Assembly: GCF_900890705.1 (NCBI RefSeq)
Contig: NZ_CAAHFH010000001.1
Span: forward strand, 2,914,001-2,978,000
Source of the DNA: Pontiella sulfatireligans
Lineage (GTDB): Bacteria > Verrucomicrobiota > Kiritimatiellia > Kiritimatiellales > Pontiellaceae
Length of the DNA stretch: 64,000 nucleotides
Direction of reading: 5' to 3'
In this document: positions 9,018 to 16,941 of the stretch, piece by piece
Layout: each line of letters starts with the position of its first letter
Position numbering within the stretch: the stretch's first letter is position 1
Notes under the pieces: model-generated
Database searches by the model: none
The model's input: the letters and a program-made list of their open reading frames with translations, nothing else
Told to the model about the DNA's origin: nothing
Position numbers and translations under genes: made by a program

Positions 9018-9584
9018 CTATCCGTTTTTTTCGTTCGCGCTGCGGCGTTTTCCGCTCTCGCTGAAACGGACGCACGCCCCCATAATCATGGCCAGGGGAA
9101 TGAACTCCGTCGCGGGCGCCATGCAATACAGGCCGGCGGCGAGGGCGCACCACAGGGAGCCCTTTCGGCCCAGGCCCAACGACCGGCCCATCCAATATCC
9201 AACCAAGCCGCCCAGCGGAAGGCCCAGCACGAGGCCGATCGGACCGAACGACGTAAAATCAATGAGGTCGATGATCAGGCCGGCGGCGATGGGTCCGAAT
9301 GCACGGTTGATCCGCCGTCCCATGTCAGCGGCGGGTTGCGGGGCGGCATCCATCACCTTCAGGTCATCCTCATCAAGCTCAAGGATGCGATCCTCCGGAG
9401 CCGGTTTCTCCGAAGCGGCCCGGAGCTTTCCGAGCTTGACCGACAAGGCCGCCACCGCACCCGCGATCAGCAGCAGCGGAATCATATTCCAGCCAGCCGG
9501 CATAAAGACGAAAGCGATGCCAAACAAAATAAACGCTTCGATGGCCAGCGACACAGGCAGCAGGTATGGATTGCTCTTCTTCAT
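9018..9584 (-). CDS. Small membrane protein of unknown function
   Basis: The start is the ATG at 9584, giving 188 residues; an open frame upstream lacks coding character. Hydrophobic segments lie at about 7-27, 30-48, 105-140 (very Gly-rich, with GPIGLVLGLPLGGLVGY) and 150-172. An acidic, Pro-containing cytoplasmic-looking loop (about 55-95) separates the two halves. The tail is basic. I do not recognise the family. It sits between the UDP-sugar pyrophosphorylase gene and dbpA, all leftward. Its leader shares a 40-bp sequence with the dbpA leader (see the repeat at 9601). The function cannot be inferred beyond integral membrane location. Confidence 0.7.
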   Translation of the reverse strand: MKKSNPYLLPVSLAIEAFILFGIAFVFMPAGWNMIPLLLIAGAVAALSVKLGKLRAASEKPAPEDRILELDEDDLKVMDAAPQPAADMGRRINRAFGPIAAGLIIDLIDFTSFGPIGLVLGLPLGGLVGYWMGRSLGLGRKGSLWCALAAGLYCMAPATEFIPLAMIMGACVRFSESGKRRSANEKNG

Positions 9585-9600
9585 TGGACGCACCGATCCT

Positions 9601-9640
9601 ACCCCGCAACTTGCATGAAGAAAACCAAAATGAGCAGGAA
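9601..9640. repeat. Leader repeat, copy 1 (upstream of membrane-protein gene)
   Basis: These 40 bp match 11301-11340 at 34 of 40 positions with no gaps. A 27-bp core (9614-9640) differs at one base only, and a 7-bp ACCCCGC end is identical. In gene orientation the repeat ends 16 bases before the ATG at 9584. It is placed as a shared 5' leader element. Confidence 0.65.
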
Positions 9641-9813
9641 GGCGGGGGCACAGGAACCATACAGCTCTGGTCTTTGTGCTTGTTGACTTCGTCTCGCTTC
9701 GCGTGTGCTTTTTGTGGCTATTCTTATTCCTGCTGCAAAGCCGCAATCGGCTCATAGAGCCGACACTACACCAGTTCGTGTTGCAAGAGCCTATTCACGA
9801 GAAGCGTAGTATT

Positions 9814-9881
9814 GACCGCGAAGACGCAAAGACACGAAGCATGGGAAACTATTTTCTTTGCGTCTTTGCGTCTTCGCGGTC
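9814..9881. repeat. Inverted repeat at dbpA 3' end
   Basis: The arms at 9814-9839 and 9856-9881 are built from CGAAGACGC and GCGTCTTCG words and pair almost throughout, with a 16-base loop. It begins 29 bases past the dbpA stop on the transcribed strand and could terminate dbpA mRNA. It belongs to the same class as the repeat at 6896. Confidence 0.75.
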
Positions 9882-9909
9882 ATCCCCCTGCTGCGAAGCC
9901 GCGTTAGGA

Positions 9910-11289
9910 TTAGAGTTTTTTGATCTTGAAGGAGCGGCCTTTGATCTTCGAGCTGCTGAGCTTTTGCTCGGCCCGGGTGGCAACGGCTCGCTGCACGGCT
10001 ACATAAGCCATGAAATCCATCACATCAATTTTGCCGACCTGCGATCCCTCGATCCCCCCTTCCCCGGTTAACGCACCGAGAATATCGCCCGCCCGCACTT
10101 TTGCTTTGCGTCCGCCGGAAATGGATAAGGTGACATGCAGCGGCGCCGGGATTTTTGTCGCTTTCGGGCGCAGCGCCTCTAGCGGGTCGAGCTTCAGGGA
10201 AGACTTTTGATAGGCATTGATTTCAGAGACCTTCCGCTGCTCGCGCTCGCTGCAGAGACTCAGTGCCAACCCGCGCTTTCCGGCGCGCCCCGTTCGCCCG
10301 ATCCGATGCACATAGCTTTCGGGATCCAACGGAAGTTCATAGTTGATCACAACGGGTAGATCCTTGATATCCAGCCCGCGCGCAGCCACGTCGGTCGCAA
10401 TCAGCACCGAACAGCTCTGATGCTTGAACTGGATGAGAATATCCTCCCGTTGGCGCTGATCCAGATCGCCGTTGAGGGCAACCGCACTGAATCCAAGATT
10501 CCTCAGGAACGCGCGGATATCGAGGGTGCTTTGTTTGAAGTTGCAAAAAATCACCGCCGCCGTCGGCTGGTGTTCGAGCAGCAAGGTTTTCAGTCCGTCG
10601 AGTTTATCCTCCGGCTTACAGCGATACATATGCTGCTCGATGTCGGACAAAGCATCCGGCTCGTCCATCGTGATCCGTTTTGGATCGCGCTGAAGATGAC
10701 CGCTGAGCTCCTGAATGTTTTCGGGAAACGTCGCCGAAAAAAGGAGCGTCTGCCGCTTCGACGGAAGGACGCGGGTAATCTGCTTCAGTTCCTTTATGAA
10801 CCCCATGTCGAGCATCCGGTCCGCTTCATCCAGCACCAGCATGGTGAGGCCCCGCAGAACCAGCACCCCCTTCTCAACCAGATCCGCAACCCGTCCCGGC
10901 GTGCCGACAACGATATGCGCGCCTTTTTTGAGCGATTGCTTCTGAAGGTCAACGTTCTGCCCGCCATACAGCGTGGTCAGCGTGACATTCTGCTGATGCC
11001 GAGCGAGCCGCCGCAGATCGGTGGACACCTGAATGCTCAGTTCGCGTGTCGGACACAGCACCAGCACCTGCGTCGCGGGAGAGGTCACATCCAGCCGGGC
11101 CAGCATGGCCAATGCAAAAACCGCCGTCTTTCCGCTCCCGGTCCGAGCCTGGGCAATCAGATCATCGCCCGCCAGCGCCCCCGGCAGCGCGGCGGCTTGA
11201 ACCGGCGTCATGTTGTGATAGTTCAGGCTCTCGAGATTCGAAAGCTGCGCATCGGATAAAGGAAGATTAGAAAAAGAACGTGGATTCAT
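9910..11289 (-). CDS. dbpA: ATP-dependent RNA helicase DbpA
   Basis: The 459-residue DEAD-box helicase has a Q motif (MTPVQAAALP), Walker A ARTGSGKT, the DEAD motif in LVLDEADRMLD, SAT (LLFSATFPE) and motif VI HRIGRTGRAG. The last 75 residues form the DbpA RNA-binding domain, with GGRKAKVRAGDILGALTG and KIKGRSFKIKK closely matching the E. coli domain that binds hairpin 92 of 23S rRNA. It therefore probably acts in late assembly of the large ribosomal subunit. The start is an ATG at 11289, 11 bases after the leader repeat. The gene is followed by a hairpin repeat. A second DEAD-box helicase without this domain lies 1.1 kb upstream. Confidence 0.95.
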   Translation of the reverse strand: MNPRSFSNLPLSDAQLSNLESLNYHNMTPVQAAALPGALAGDDLIAQARTGSGKTAVFALAMLARLDVTSPATQVLVLCPTRELSIQVSTDLRRLARHQQNVTLTTLYGGQNVDLQKQSLKKGAHIVVGTPGRVADLVEKGVLVLRGLTMLVLDEADRMLDMGFIKELKQITRVLPSKRQTLLFSATFPENIQELSGHLQRDPKRITMDEPDALSDIEQHMYRCKPEDKLDGLKTLLLEHQPTAAVIFCNFKQSTLDIRAFLRNLGFSAVALNGDLDQRQREDILIQFKHQSCSVLIATDVAARGLDIKDLPVVINYELPLDPESYVHRIGRTGRAGKRGLALSLCSEREQRKVSEINAYQKSSLKLDPLEALRPKATKIPAPLHVTLSISGGRKAKVRAGDILGALTGEGGIEGSQVGKIDVMDFMAYVAVQRAVATRAEQKLSSSKIKGRSFKIKKL

Positions 11290-11300
11290 GCGCAGACCAT

Positions 11301-11340
11301 ACCCCGCCTAGTTCATGAAGAAAACCGAAATGAGCAGGAA
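11301..11340. repeat. Leader repeat, copy 2 (upstream of dbpA)
   Basis: This is the partner of 9601-9640, matching at 34 of 40 positions. It ends 11 bases before the dbpA ATG at 11289. The order relative to the start codon is the same as in copy 1. Confidence 0.65.
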
Positions 11341-11472
11341 CACGGGGAAAGCAGCCACCGATTAACACGGAACGACACGGATTATCTGGTTCTGGATCGG
11401 CACCCTCGCCGAATATGACAAGCTGATTAGTTAAGGGATTCTGCAGAACGGCTTAAACCACCCGCGGCACGT

Positions 11473-11585
11473 GGAGCAGACGGGACGCCTGCGGTACGGT
11501 TGTCGCATCGCCCGTCTCCAGCGGGCTCCGAAGCCACCGGTATGGCGAAGGCGCGAAGTTGTACCGCAGGCGTCCCGCCTGCTCC
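11473..11585. repeat. Long inverted repeat, 25-bp arms
   Basis: The arms at 11473-11497 and 11561-11585 are reverse complements with one mismatch, around a 63-bp centre. It lies between the divergent dbpA and discoidin-like genes. In layout it resembles the families at 13869 and 41738, but the arm sequence differs. Confidence 0.75.
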
Positions 11586-11743
11586 CTGAGAGGCTGGTAG
11601 TTATGCTTAATAGTGCCCTTCGGGAGCGACTTTTTACGTTTTTACAACGTGTTGCTTAAATCCGAGGATCGATCCTTTTGTCGAATACAGTCGGCGGAGT
11701 GGCACGCACAGTTCACTCTCCCTATAAACAAGGAGATCCAACC

Positions 11744-12211
11744 ATGCAGAAACGAATCATTACCCCCGTTCAGCAGACCGCTCCCAATCAGGAATGGTTA
11801 ACCATCGAAGAGATCGCAGAAGTGGAAGTCACCTCGGAAGACGCGGCCCACCCCATCGAATCCGCCTTACTGCCCGATCACACCGGAGGTTGGCGCGCCG
11901 ACGGACCGGGCGAGCAGTTGATCCGCTTGCTCTTCACCCAACCGCAATCCCTACAGCGCATCAGACTGAAGTTTGACGAACCCCTTCTCGGACGAACCCA
12001 GGAGATTGTTTTACGCTGGTCAGCAGATGGAGGCGAATCGTTCCACGAAATCGTGCGCCAGCAATGGAACTTCAACCCCGAGGGCTCAACCGGCGAGACC
12101 GAAGATCTGGTCGTCGACCTCCCGGCAGTCACGGTCCTCGAGCTAAGTATCATTCCCGAGATCAGCGGTGGGGATGCAATCGCGTCTTTGGCCCACTTCC
12201 GCATCGCCTGA
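11744..12211 (+). CDS. Discoidin (F5/8 type C)-like small protein
   Basis: The start is the ATG at 11744 with AAGGAG nine bases upstream, giving 155 residues. There is no signal peptide. The whole chain fits a galactose-binding-like jelly roll: VEVTSEDAAHPIESALL at the start, GGWRADGPGEQLIRLLF, then RTQEIVLRWSADGG and VRQQWNFNPEGSTGE, ending in alternating beta strands. I know this pattern from stand-alone bacterial proteins of unknown function annotated as F5/8 type C. Cytoplasmic location and lack of a catalytic domain make a carbohydrate-degrading role doubtful. It is monocistronic, with a hairpin repeat after the stop. Confidence 0.75.
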   Translation: MQKRIITPVQQTAPNQEWLTIEEIAEVEVTSEDAAHPIESALLPDHTGGWRADGPGEQLIRLLFTQPQSLQRIRLKFDEPLLGRTQEIVLRWSADGGESFHEIVRQQWNFNPEGSTGETEDLVVDLPAVTVLELSIIPEISGGDAIASLAHFRIA

Positions 12212-12240
12212 CGGTTGAAAGAACACGCGAAAGGATGGGG

Positions 12241-12313
12241 TAACACGAAGGCACAAAGGGCTCTAAGAAGTTTCCAAACAAGTAGCTTCGTGTTCTTTGT
12301 GTCTTCGTGTTTA
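12241..12313. repeat. Inverted repeat between convergent genes
   Basis: The left arm (12241-12270) and right arm (12286-12313) use the AACACGAAGGCACAAAG word set and its complement. It begins 29 bases after the stop of the discoidin-like gene and lies in the convergent gap before the helicase stop at 12390. It is a likely bidirectional terminator of the same class as 6896. Confidence 0.75.
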
Positions 12314-12389
12314 AAAATACACGGGAATGTTTTCGTGTTTGGTATTGGTCAGGTTGCCCCCTTCTCCGATTTACGCGCTCTTCTTTGGT

Positions 12390-13760
12390 CTATTGACGGT
12401 TTTTATTACGCTGGGCATGCGCCGCGCCCGTGCCCACATTTTCGTTCAAATCGTACGAATCGCGGTAGTACAAAAGCAGTTTCGCCAGATCCAATGACGC
12501 AAACCGCTTGATCAGTTCGTCTTTCGGCACATCGGCGAGCAATTCGACCATCTGATCAATATGCTGATCGATCAAACCCGGGCCCGATTTAAAATCGCGC
12601 ACGTTGCAGGCCAACGACATCAGGCGGGATTCCGCAATTTCGGAACCGGTCGGCACGAGCCGCTGCGTAAATTTTTTGCCCAGCTCCGATTCGATCCGCG
12701 TAAGAATCGGGTATTCGCGCTGGTGGATAATCGCGATGGAAATCCCTGATTTTCCCGCGCGGCCGGTCCGGCCGCTGCGATGCGTGTACGTACTGAGATC
12801 ATCCGGCAGGTTATAATTAATCACGTGCGTCAGATCATTCACATCCAGTCCGCGCGCGGCAACATCCGTCGCCACCAGAAGAGGAATTTGTTTCCCCCGA
12901 AACTTTTTCATGACCCCGTCGCGCGCCTGCTGCGACAGATCCCCGTGCAACGGTTCCGCCGAGTAGCCGTCCCGTCTCAAGTTGTCGGCCACCTGCTGGG
13001 TTTCCAGTCGAGTGCGGCAAAAAATAATCCCGTACATGTCCGGCTGAGCATCGACAATACGGCGCAAGGCGCGGTAGCGGTCTTTCGCATGCACGGCACA
13101 ATATTCATGCGACACGCCTTCGGAGCCCGCGTTGCGCGATCCCACCGTGATTTCATGCGCATGCTGCATGTAGTTCTTAGCAATACGGGCCACCTCGCGC
13201 GGCATCGTGGCGGAGAAAAGGAAGACCCGTGCTTTTTCAGGAACAGACGACAGAATGGTATTGAGGTCCTCTTCAAATCCCATATTCAGCATGACGTCGG
13301 CCTCATCCAGCACCACGTGATTGATCTGAGAAAAATCGGCGCACTCACGTTCAAGCAGGTCGACCATGCGCCCCGGCGTCGCCACCACAATATGCACCCC
13401 GCGATCCAGCGCCAGCAATTGCGAACTAATCTCCGCCCCGCCATATACCGCCTGAACCTTCACCCTGCTCATGCCGGCAGCAAACGCAGCGATATCATGA
13501 GTGATCTGTTTGCAAAGCTCACGGGTCGGACACAAAACTAGCGCCTGAGGAACCACCCGATCAACATCCAGCATTTCCAGCAGCGGCAAACCAAAAGCCG
13601 CCGTTTTTCCAGTTCCCGTCTGCGCTAACGCAACCAGATCCTGCTCACTTTTAAGTAAAAAAGGGATCACCTCCGCCTGCACCGGCGTCGGGGTTTCAAA
13701 TCCTAATTTGGCGATTCCCGCCAATACGTCCGGGCCAAGTCCTAAATCGGTAAACTGCAT
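12390..13760 (-). CDS. DEAD-box ATP-dependent RNA helicase (DeaD/CshA type)
   Basis: The start is the ATG at 13760 with GGAG nine bases upstream; an upstream in-frame ATG lacks a ribosome site. The 456 residues contain Q motif TPTPVQAEVIP, Walker A AQTGTGKT, DEAD in VVLDEADVMLN, SAT (LFSATMPRE), ATDVAARGLDV and HRSGRTGRAG. The C-terminal extension of about 85 residues (from LMSLACNVRD to LLYYRDSYDL) resembles the dimerisation region of DeaD/CsdA, but the RNA-binding domain that normally follows is absent and the chain ends in a short Gln/Asn-rich tail. It probably unwinds RNA in cold adaptation, ribosome assembly or mRNA turnover. The family is sure; the exact orthology is not. Confidence 0.88.
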   Translation of the reverse strand: MQFTDLGLGPDVLAGIAKLGFETPTPVQAEVIPFLLKSEQDLVALAQTGTGKTAAFGLPLLEMLDVDRVVPQALVLCPTRELCKQITHDIAAFAAGMSRVKVQAVYGGAEISSQLLALDRGVHIVVATPGRMVDLLERECADFSQINHVVLDEADVMLNMGFEEDLNTILSSVPEKARVFLFSATMPREVARIAKNYMQHAHEITVGSRNAGSEGVSHEYCAVHAKDRYRALRRIVDAQPDMYGIIFCRTRLETQQVADNLRRDGYSAEPLHGDLSQQARDGVMKKFRGKQIPLLVATDVAARGLDVNDLTHVINYNLPDDLSTYTHRSGRTGRAGKSGISIAIIHQREYPILTRIESELGKKFTQRLVPTGSEIAESRLMSLACNVRDFKSGPGLIDQHIDQMVELLADVPKDELIKRFASLDLAKLLLYYRDSYDLNENVGTGAAHAQRNKNRQ

Positions 13761-14145
13761 GATAAATGTCTCCAAGTGTTGAATCCGGTAATTAAGCAGA
13801 TTACAGCCGAACACTCACTCTTAATGACCGGAAATGAACCTCCCCGCTGCAAGCAACGGAGTATCAACGTAGACGAGGCTTCCAACCTCGTTGCATACGC
13901 AGTGCCAATTCCTGCACAACGAGGTTGGAAGCCTCGTCTACATTTCCGCTGCAAGCTGCGGGGTACTAACCCGAAGCTATGAAATAGGATCGAGGGCCTT
14001 GCGCCGGCGAAGGGATGGGGCGCGGGGGAAACAAAAAACAGCAACTTCAGCCTTGTCTTGATTCCTGAGACCCGACCCTTCTTTTTTAAAATAAAAATTG
14101 CTACAAATCACGGACTGAAGTAACCCCTGTTTATAGCCACCCGGA
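13761..14145. other. Gap carrying a double-hairpin repeat, no gene
   Basis: No gene is supported in these 385 bp. The main content is the perfect inverted repeat at 13869-13941, flanked on both sides by CCGCTGCAAGC words (13843 and 13947) that make a further outer hairpin. Confidence 0.55.
13869..13941. repeat. Double-hairpin repeat, GTAGACGAGGC family
   Basis: The arms at 13869-13893 and 13917-13941 are perfect 25-bp reverse complements around 23 bp. Each arm also folds on itself (GAGG with CCTC). The same layout, with GGAG/CTCC arms, appears at 54635 and 55598 in the lysine operon. It lies upstream of the DEAD-box helicase start at 13760. Confidence 0.8.
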
Positions 14146-16734
14146 TCAGGGAAAAATGTTCCGAAGGCGGAAAAATAGCTGGCTTTCTGTTGCTCCGGAA
14201 ATTTGGCGAACGATTTCCTGATAGGCCGGATTTCCCGAATCATTGGTCATTGTTATGAAGTTGTTCATCCATGAACCGATCAACAGGTTGGTTGTCCATT
14301 CGGCCTGGCAGTTAATCCCCGGGGTGGGATGTGCCGGCTGCCAATTCAGAAAGCTGATAGTGTTAGAGCCGGGCTGAACCGTTGGCCCTGTCCCGGTAAG
14401 TGCAGGATTCGTCGGATTTCCCCCGAATACATATTCATCAATATTCTTCACCCCATCGCTGTCATTATCGGCCAAGGCATTTGTGCTCAGCATATAATCA
14501 GTCCTAAAATCCTCCCATCCGGTTGTTGCAAGGCGGTTCAGCTCTGTGCTCATGGATTCAATGGCAAGCGCAAGATTGTTCCTAGCCCTACCAACCGCCG
14601 CAGGATCGATCGAGTAGGGCTCATCGTTCTGAGCTTTCACGTTGGGCCAGGCTTCGACTAATGCAACTGCTTCGGCAAGAGCGTCCAGACCGGGCTGGGC
14701 AGCAGCAGGACGGTTCCGGATCTGCAACTGCTCGACCAGATCTTTGGCAAGCCGCATATACTCATAGTCTTCCAGCCCTTCACGGAACAGCTCCCAGCGA
14801 ATCGAATCGATGGGACCAGCGACATCTTCCGGGCGAGGGGGGTACAGCAGAATACCGGAACTGCTTTCCCCGGCGGTCCAAGGATCTGAAAGATCATTGC
14901 ACCAGCAAACAGTGCCCCACCAAGAGAGGGTTCCATCGACACCATATTTCCACAGCAACCAGGGCCACAGCCGTGTGCGGAGGAAGCGGTGCTCCGGCAG
15001 GTTGACGGCATTGTTGTAGACCGCAATATGGCACCCCTTATCCTGTGCGGCATTGATGTACGCGATGTACATGTTCCAAGCATCCGTATGAATGTTCCAG
15101 AGCCGAATCACATCGGTCAGTTCCGGATGCGGATAGCTGGCCGCTGTTCTGATGGTCAGTCCCGGTTCAATATCCAGAAGCAGTTCTGCGATGGTGCGAA
15201 TGCCAGCAATGGTTGCGGAATCGTCAAACTTAGGTTCATCGATAAACTTAACCACCGGTCGCAGGAAAATATTTTCGTTCTTCAGCCGTTGGCACCACTG
15301 TCCCATATAGTCGCGGAATGGAATTTCGAAATCCGGATTCAGGTTTGTGAAAGTGCTGTCCGTAAATATGGTACGGCCTTCCCATGAAGCGCTGGCCGGC
15401 ATCTGGTGGTTTTCGTGAGGAATCCAGAGTGAAGGAATATAAAAACGATCCGCATTCAGTTCATCTTTCAGGAAGTGAAGATGTTCAATGTAGCGGTCAG
15501 CATCCAGCGTGGCGGAATTTCCGTTCAGCTGAACACCGAGGGAAACGCCTGCCGCACATGCGGAACGGTGTGCAAAAAAGTTGCGGTAATACCGATGCAG
15601 CACATCGTCGTCCGCTCCGGGTTCGCGGGAGAGCAAGAGGCTCTGTCGGCAATTAGAACGGACCTCGAGCGAGGAAGAGGATGGAAGAGAAAAACTCCGG
15701 ACGGTCAATTGCACAGGCACGCGCCCGATTTCAACGCTGTTGGCCGTCAACACCAGTTCATTGCTGTAGATGCCCGGGGTCTGGTTCTCCGGTAGTTCTA
15801 ACGTGAACCAGAACGTCTGGTTGGAGCGTGCCGAAATGGAGCAGGGAAGCTGTTCGGTCAGCGGGTCAGGATTCAATCCGGCATGGGCGTAGGGCCCTTC
15901 CGTTTCGTTAATGGCCATATATTCCACTTTACGGCAACGCAGCGCGGTACTGGTTAAATTGGCCGGACCAGTAAAGTTACTCCACGTCCAGGTCGCATTG
16001 GTCCAGCCCAACAGAGGCGTCGCGACTAGCTGGAACGATTCATATTCTCCACCAGCCGCTGAAATCTGAAGTGCATTCGTGGCAAAGGTGGCAGGCGGAA
16101 GTGACTCCGGTAACACCTTGCGGTTTACATGCTCCTCCCAGATTCTTCCGTAGCTGTTGGTGAAAAGAAGTTCGGCCGAGTCAGGTACAACACGCGGTTC
16201 CTCGGCCTCCACGAATACATCATCCACAACAACCATGCTGTCGACGGCGTCACCTCGAATTTTGATCAGCAAATTGACGTTGGTCACGCCGACATCCGGG
16301 ATAAAGGTGCCCCCGTCGAACTCCACCCATCCGTTTTCATCCGCTCCGCCGACATAGACGCCATCGATGAATTCGCCGGGTTGATCGCTTCGGAGCATTC
16401 GCAGTGGTTTATAGACCACCGTTTCCAGCCCGCCGCCGGACTTGGGCACCCGGACATACAGAATAAGTTTTCCGGCGGCCTCTTCGCTTTTATAGTAGAA
16501 ACGGATCTTATGAATCCATCCCGGCTGCGCCGGAATCCAAGTGTCCCATCCACCGTTGAGTCCCTTCTCCCCAAGAGCGCTTTGGCCGGAGCGAACGCCG
16601 TTCGTTTCCAGCCACCCCGTTGCGGAGTCCCAGGAATAGAACGACCACTGCTCCGGGGGAATCTCCGCTGGCTGGGAGGCCAGCGATGCCAGAGCGACAG
16701 TCAAAAATAAAGCGACAGTTAAAAACGTCCTCAT
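14146..16734 (-). CDS. Secreted DUF4091/GH123-like protein
   Basis: The start is the ATG at 16734 with AGGT upstream, giving 862 residues with a signal peptide (about 1-20). The N-terminal 180 residues are a beta-sandwich, perhaps carbohydrate binding. The middle holds a GH123/DUF4091-type TIM barrel: FIDEPKFDD is a likely active-site Asp/Glu region, followed by LWPWLLWKYGVDGTLSWW and the DUF4091 hallmark SIRWELFREGLEDYEYM. GH123 enzymes release N-acetylgalactosamine from glycans. The C terminus has ADNDSDGVKNIDEYVFGGNP, a thrombospondin-3/dockerin-like Ca motif, then a beta domain ending LFFRLRNIFP, a tail I associate with secreted PVC proteins. It is monocistronic. Enzymatic activity is inferred from family resemblance only. 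Confidence 0.75.
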   Translation of the reverse strand: MRTFLTVALFLTVALASLASQPAEIPPEQWSFYSWDSATGWLETNGVRSGQSALGEKGLNGGWDTWIPAQPGWIHKIRFYYKSEEAAGKLILYVRVPKSGGGLETVVYKPLRMLRSDQPGEFIDGVYVGGADENGWVEFDGGTFIPDVGVTNVNLLIKIRGDAVDSMVVVDDVFVEAEEPRVVPDSAELLFTNSYGRIWEEHVNRKVLPESLPPATFATNALQISAAGGEYESFQLVATPLLGWTNATWTWSNFTGPANLTSTALRCRKVEYMAINETEGPYAHAGLNPDPLTEQLPCSISARSNQTFWFTLELPENQTPGIYSNELVLTANSVEIGRVPVQLTVRSFSLPSSSSLEVRSNCRQSLLLSREPGADDDVLHRYYRNFFAHRSACAAGVSLGVQLNGNSATLDADRYIEHLHFLKDELNADRFYIPSLWIPHENHQMPASASWEGRTIFTDSTFTNLNPDFEIPFRDYMGQWCQRLKNENIFLRPVVKFIDEPKFDDSATIAGIRTIAELLLDIEPGLTIRTAASYPHPELTDVIRLWNIHTDAWNMYIAYINAAQDKGCHIAVYNNAVNLPEHRFLRTRLWPWLLWKYGVDGTLSWWGTVCWCNDLSDPWTAGESSSGILLYPPRPEDVAGPIDSIRWELFREGLEDYEYMRLAKDLVEQLQIRNRPAAAQPGLDALAEAVALVEAWPNVKAQNDEPYSIDPAAVGRARNNLALAIESMSTELNRLATTGWEDFRTDYMLSTNALADNDSDGVKNIDEYVFGGNPTNPALTGTGPTVQPGSNTISFLNWQPAHPTPGINCQAEWTTNLLIGSWMNNFITMTNDSGNPAYQEIVRQISGATESQLFFRLRNIFP

Positions 16735-16941
16735 GAGATGACCTGTTTTCACGCAACACATAATACAAATAATACGCCCAAAATCAAGCCCCTCTTCAGC
16801 GGGGGGTAGACTGTAACTTAAAATGCCCAGTTTGGAAATTCAGAGCCCCATGCCAGAATGAACCTTTCTTTAATTCACCACAAACAAGGATAGGAGCATT
16901 GGCATGGAGCAATAAAAGGGTTCATAAAAGGGGTCAGTCCT

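Larger units (their letters stand above)
9585..9909. other. Gap with leader repeat and inverted repeat, no gene
   Basis: This 325-bp stretch has no supported gene. It holds the leader repeat copy at 9601-9640 and the long inverted repeat at 9814-9881. Between these, 9715-9770 is unremarkable AT/GC-mixed sequence with no usable start plus ribosome site. Confidence 0.6.
11290..11743. other. Gap with leader repeat and a long inverted repeat, no gene
   Basis: No gene is supported. The stretch contains the second leader repeat (11301-11340), a short CACGGATTA-type repeat remnant near 11357-11385, and the long inverted repeat at 11473-11585. Confidence 0.6.

Noticed and set aside
8812-9195. 127-codon minus-strand frame upstream of the USP gene
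   Set aside because: It overlaps the 3' part of the membrane-protein gene, covers a decayed hairpin repeat and has no ribosome site.
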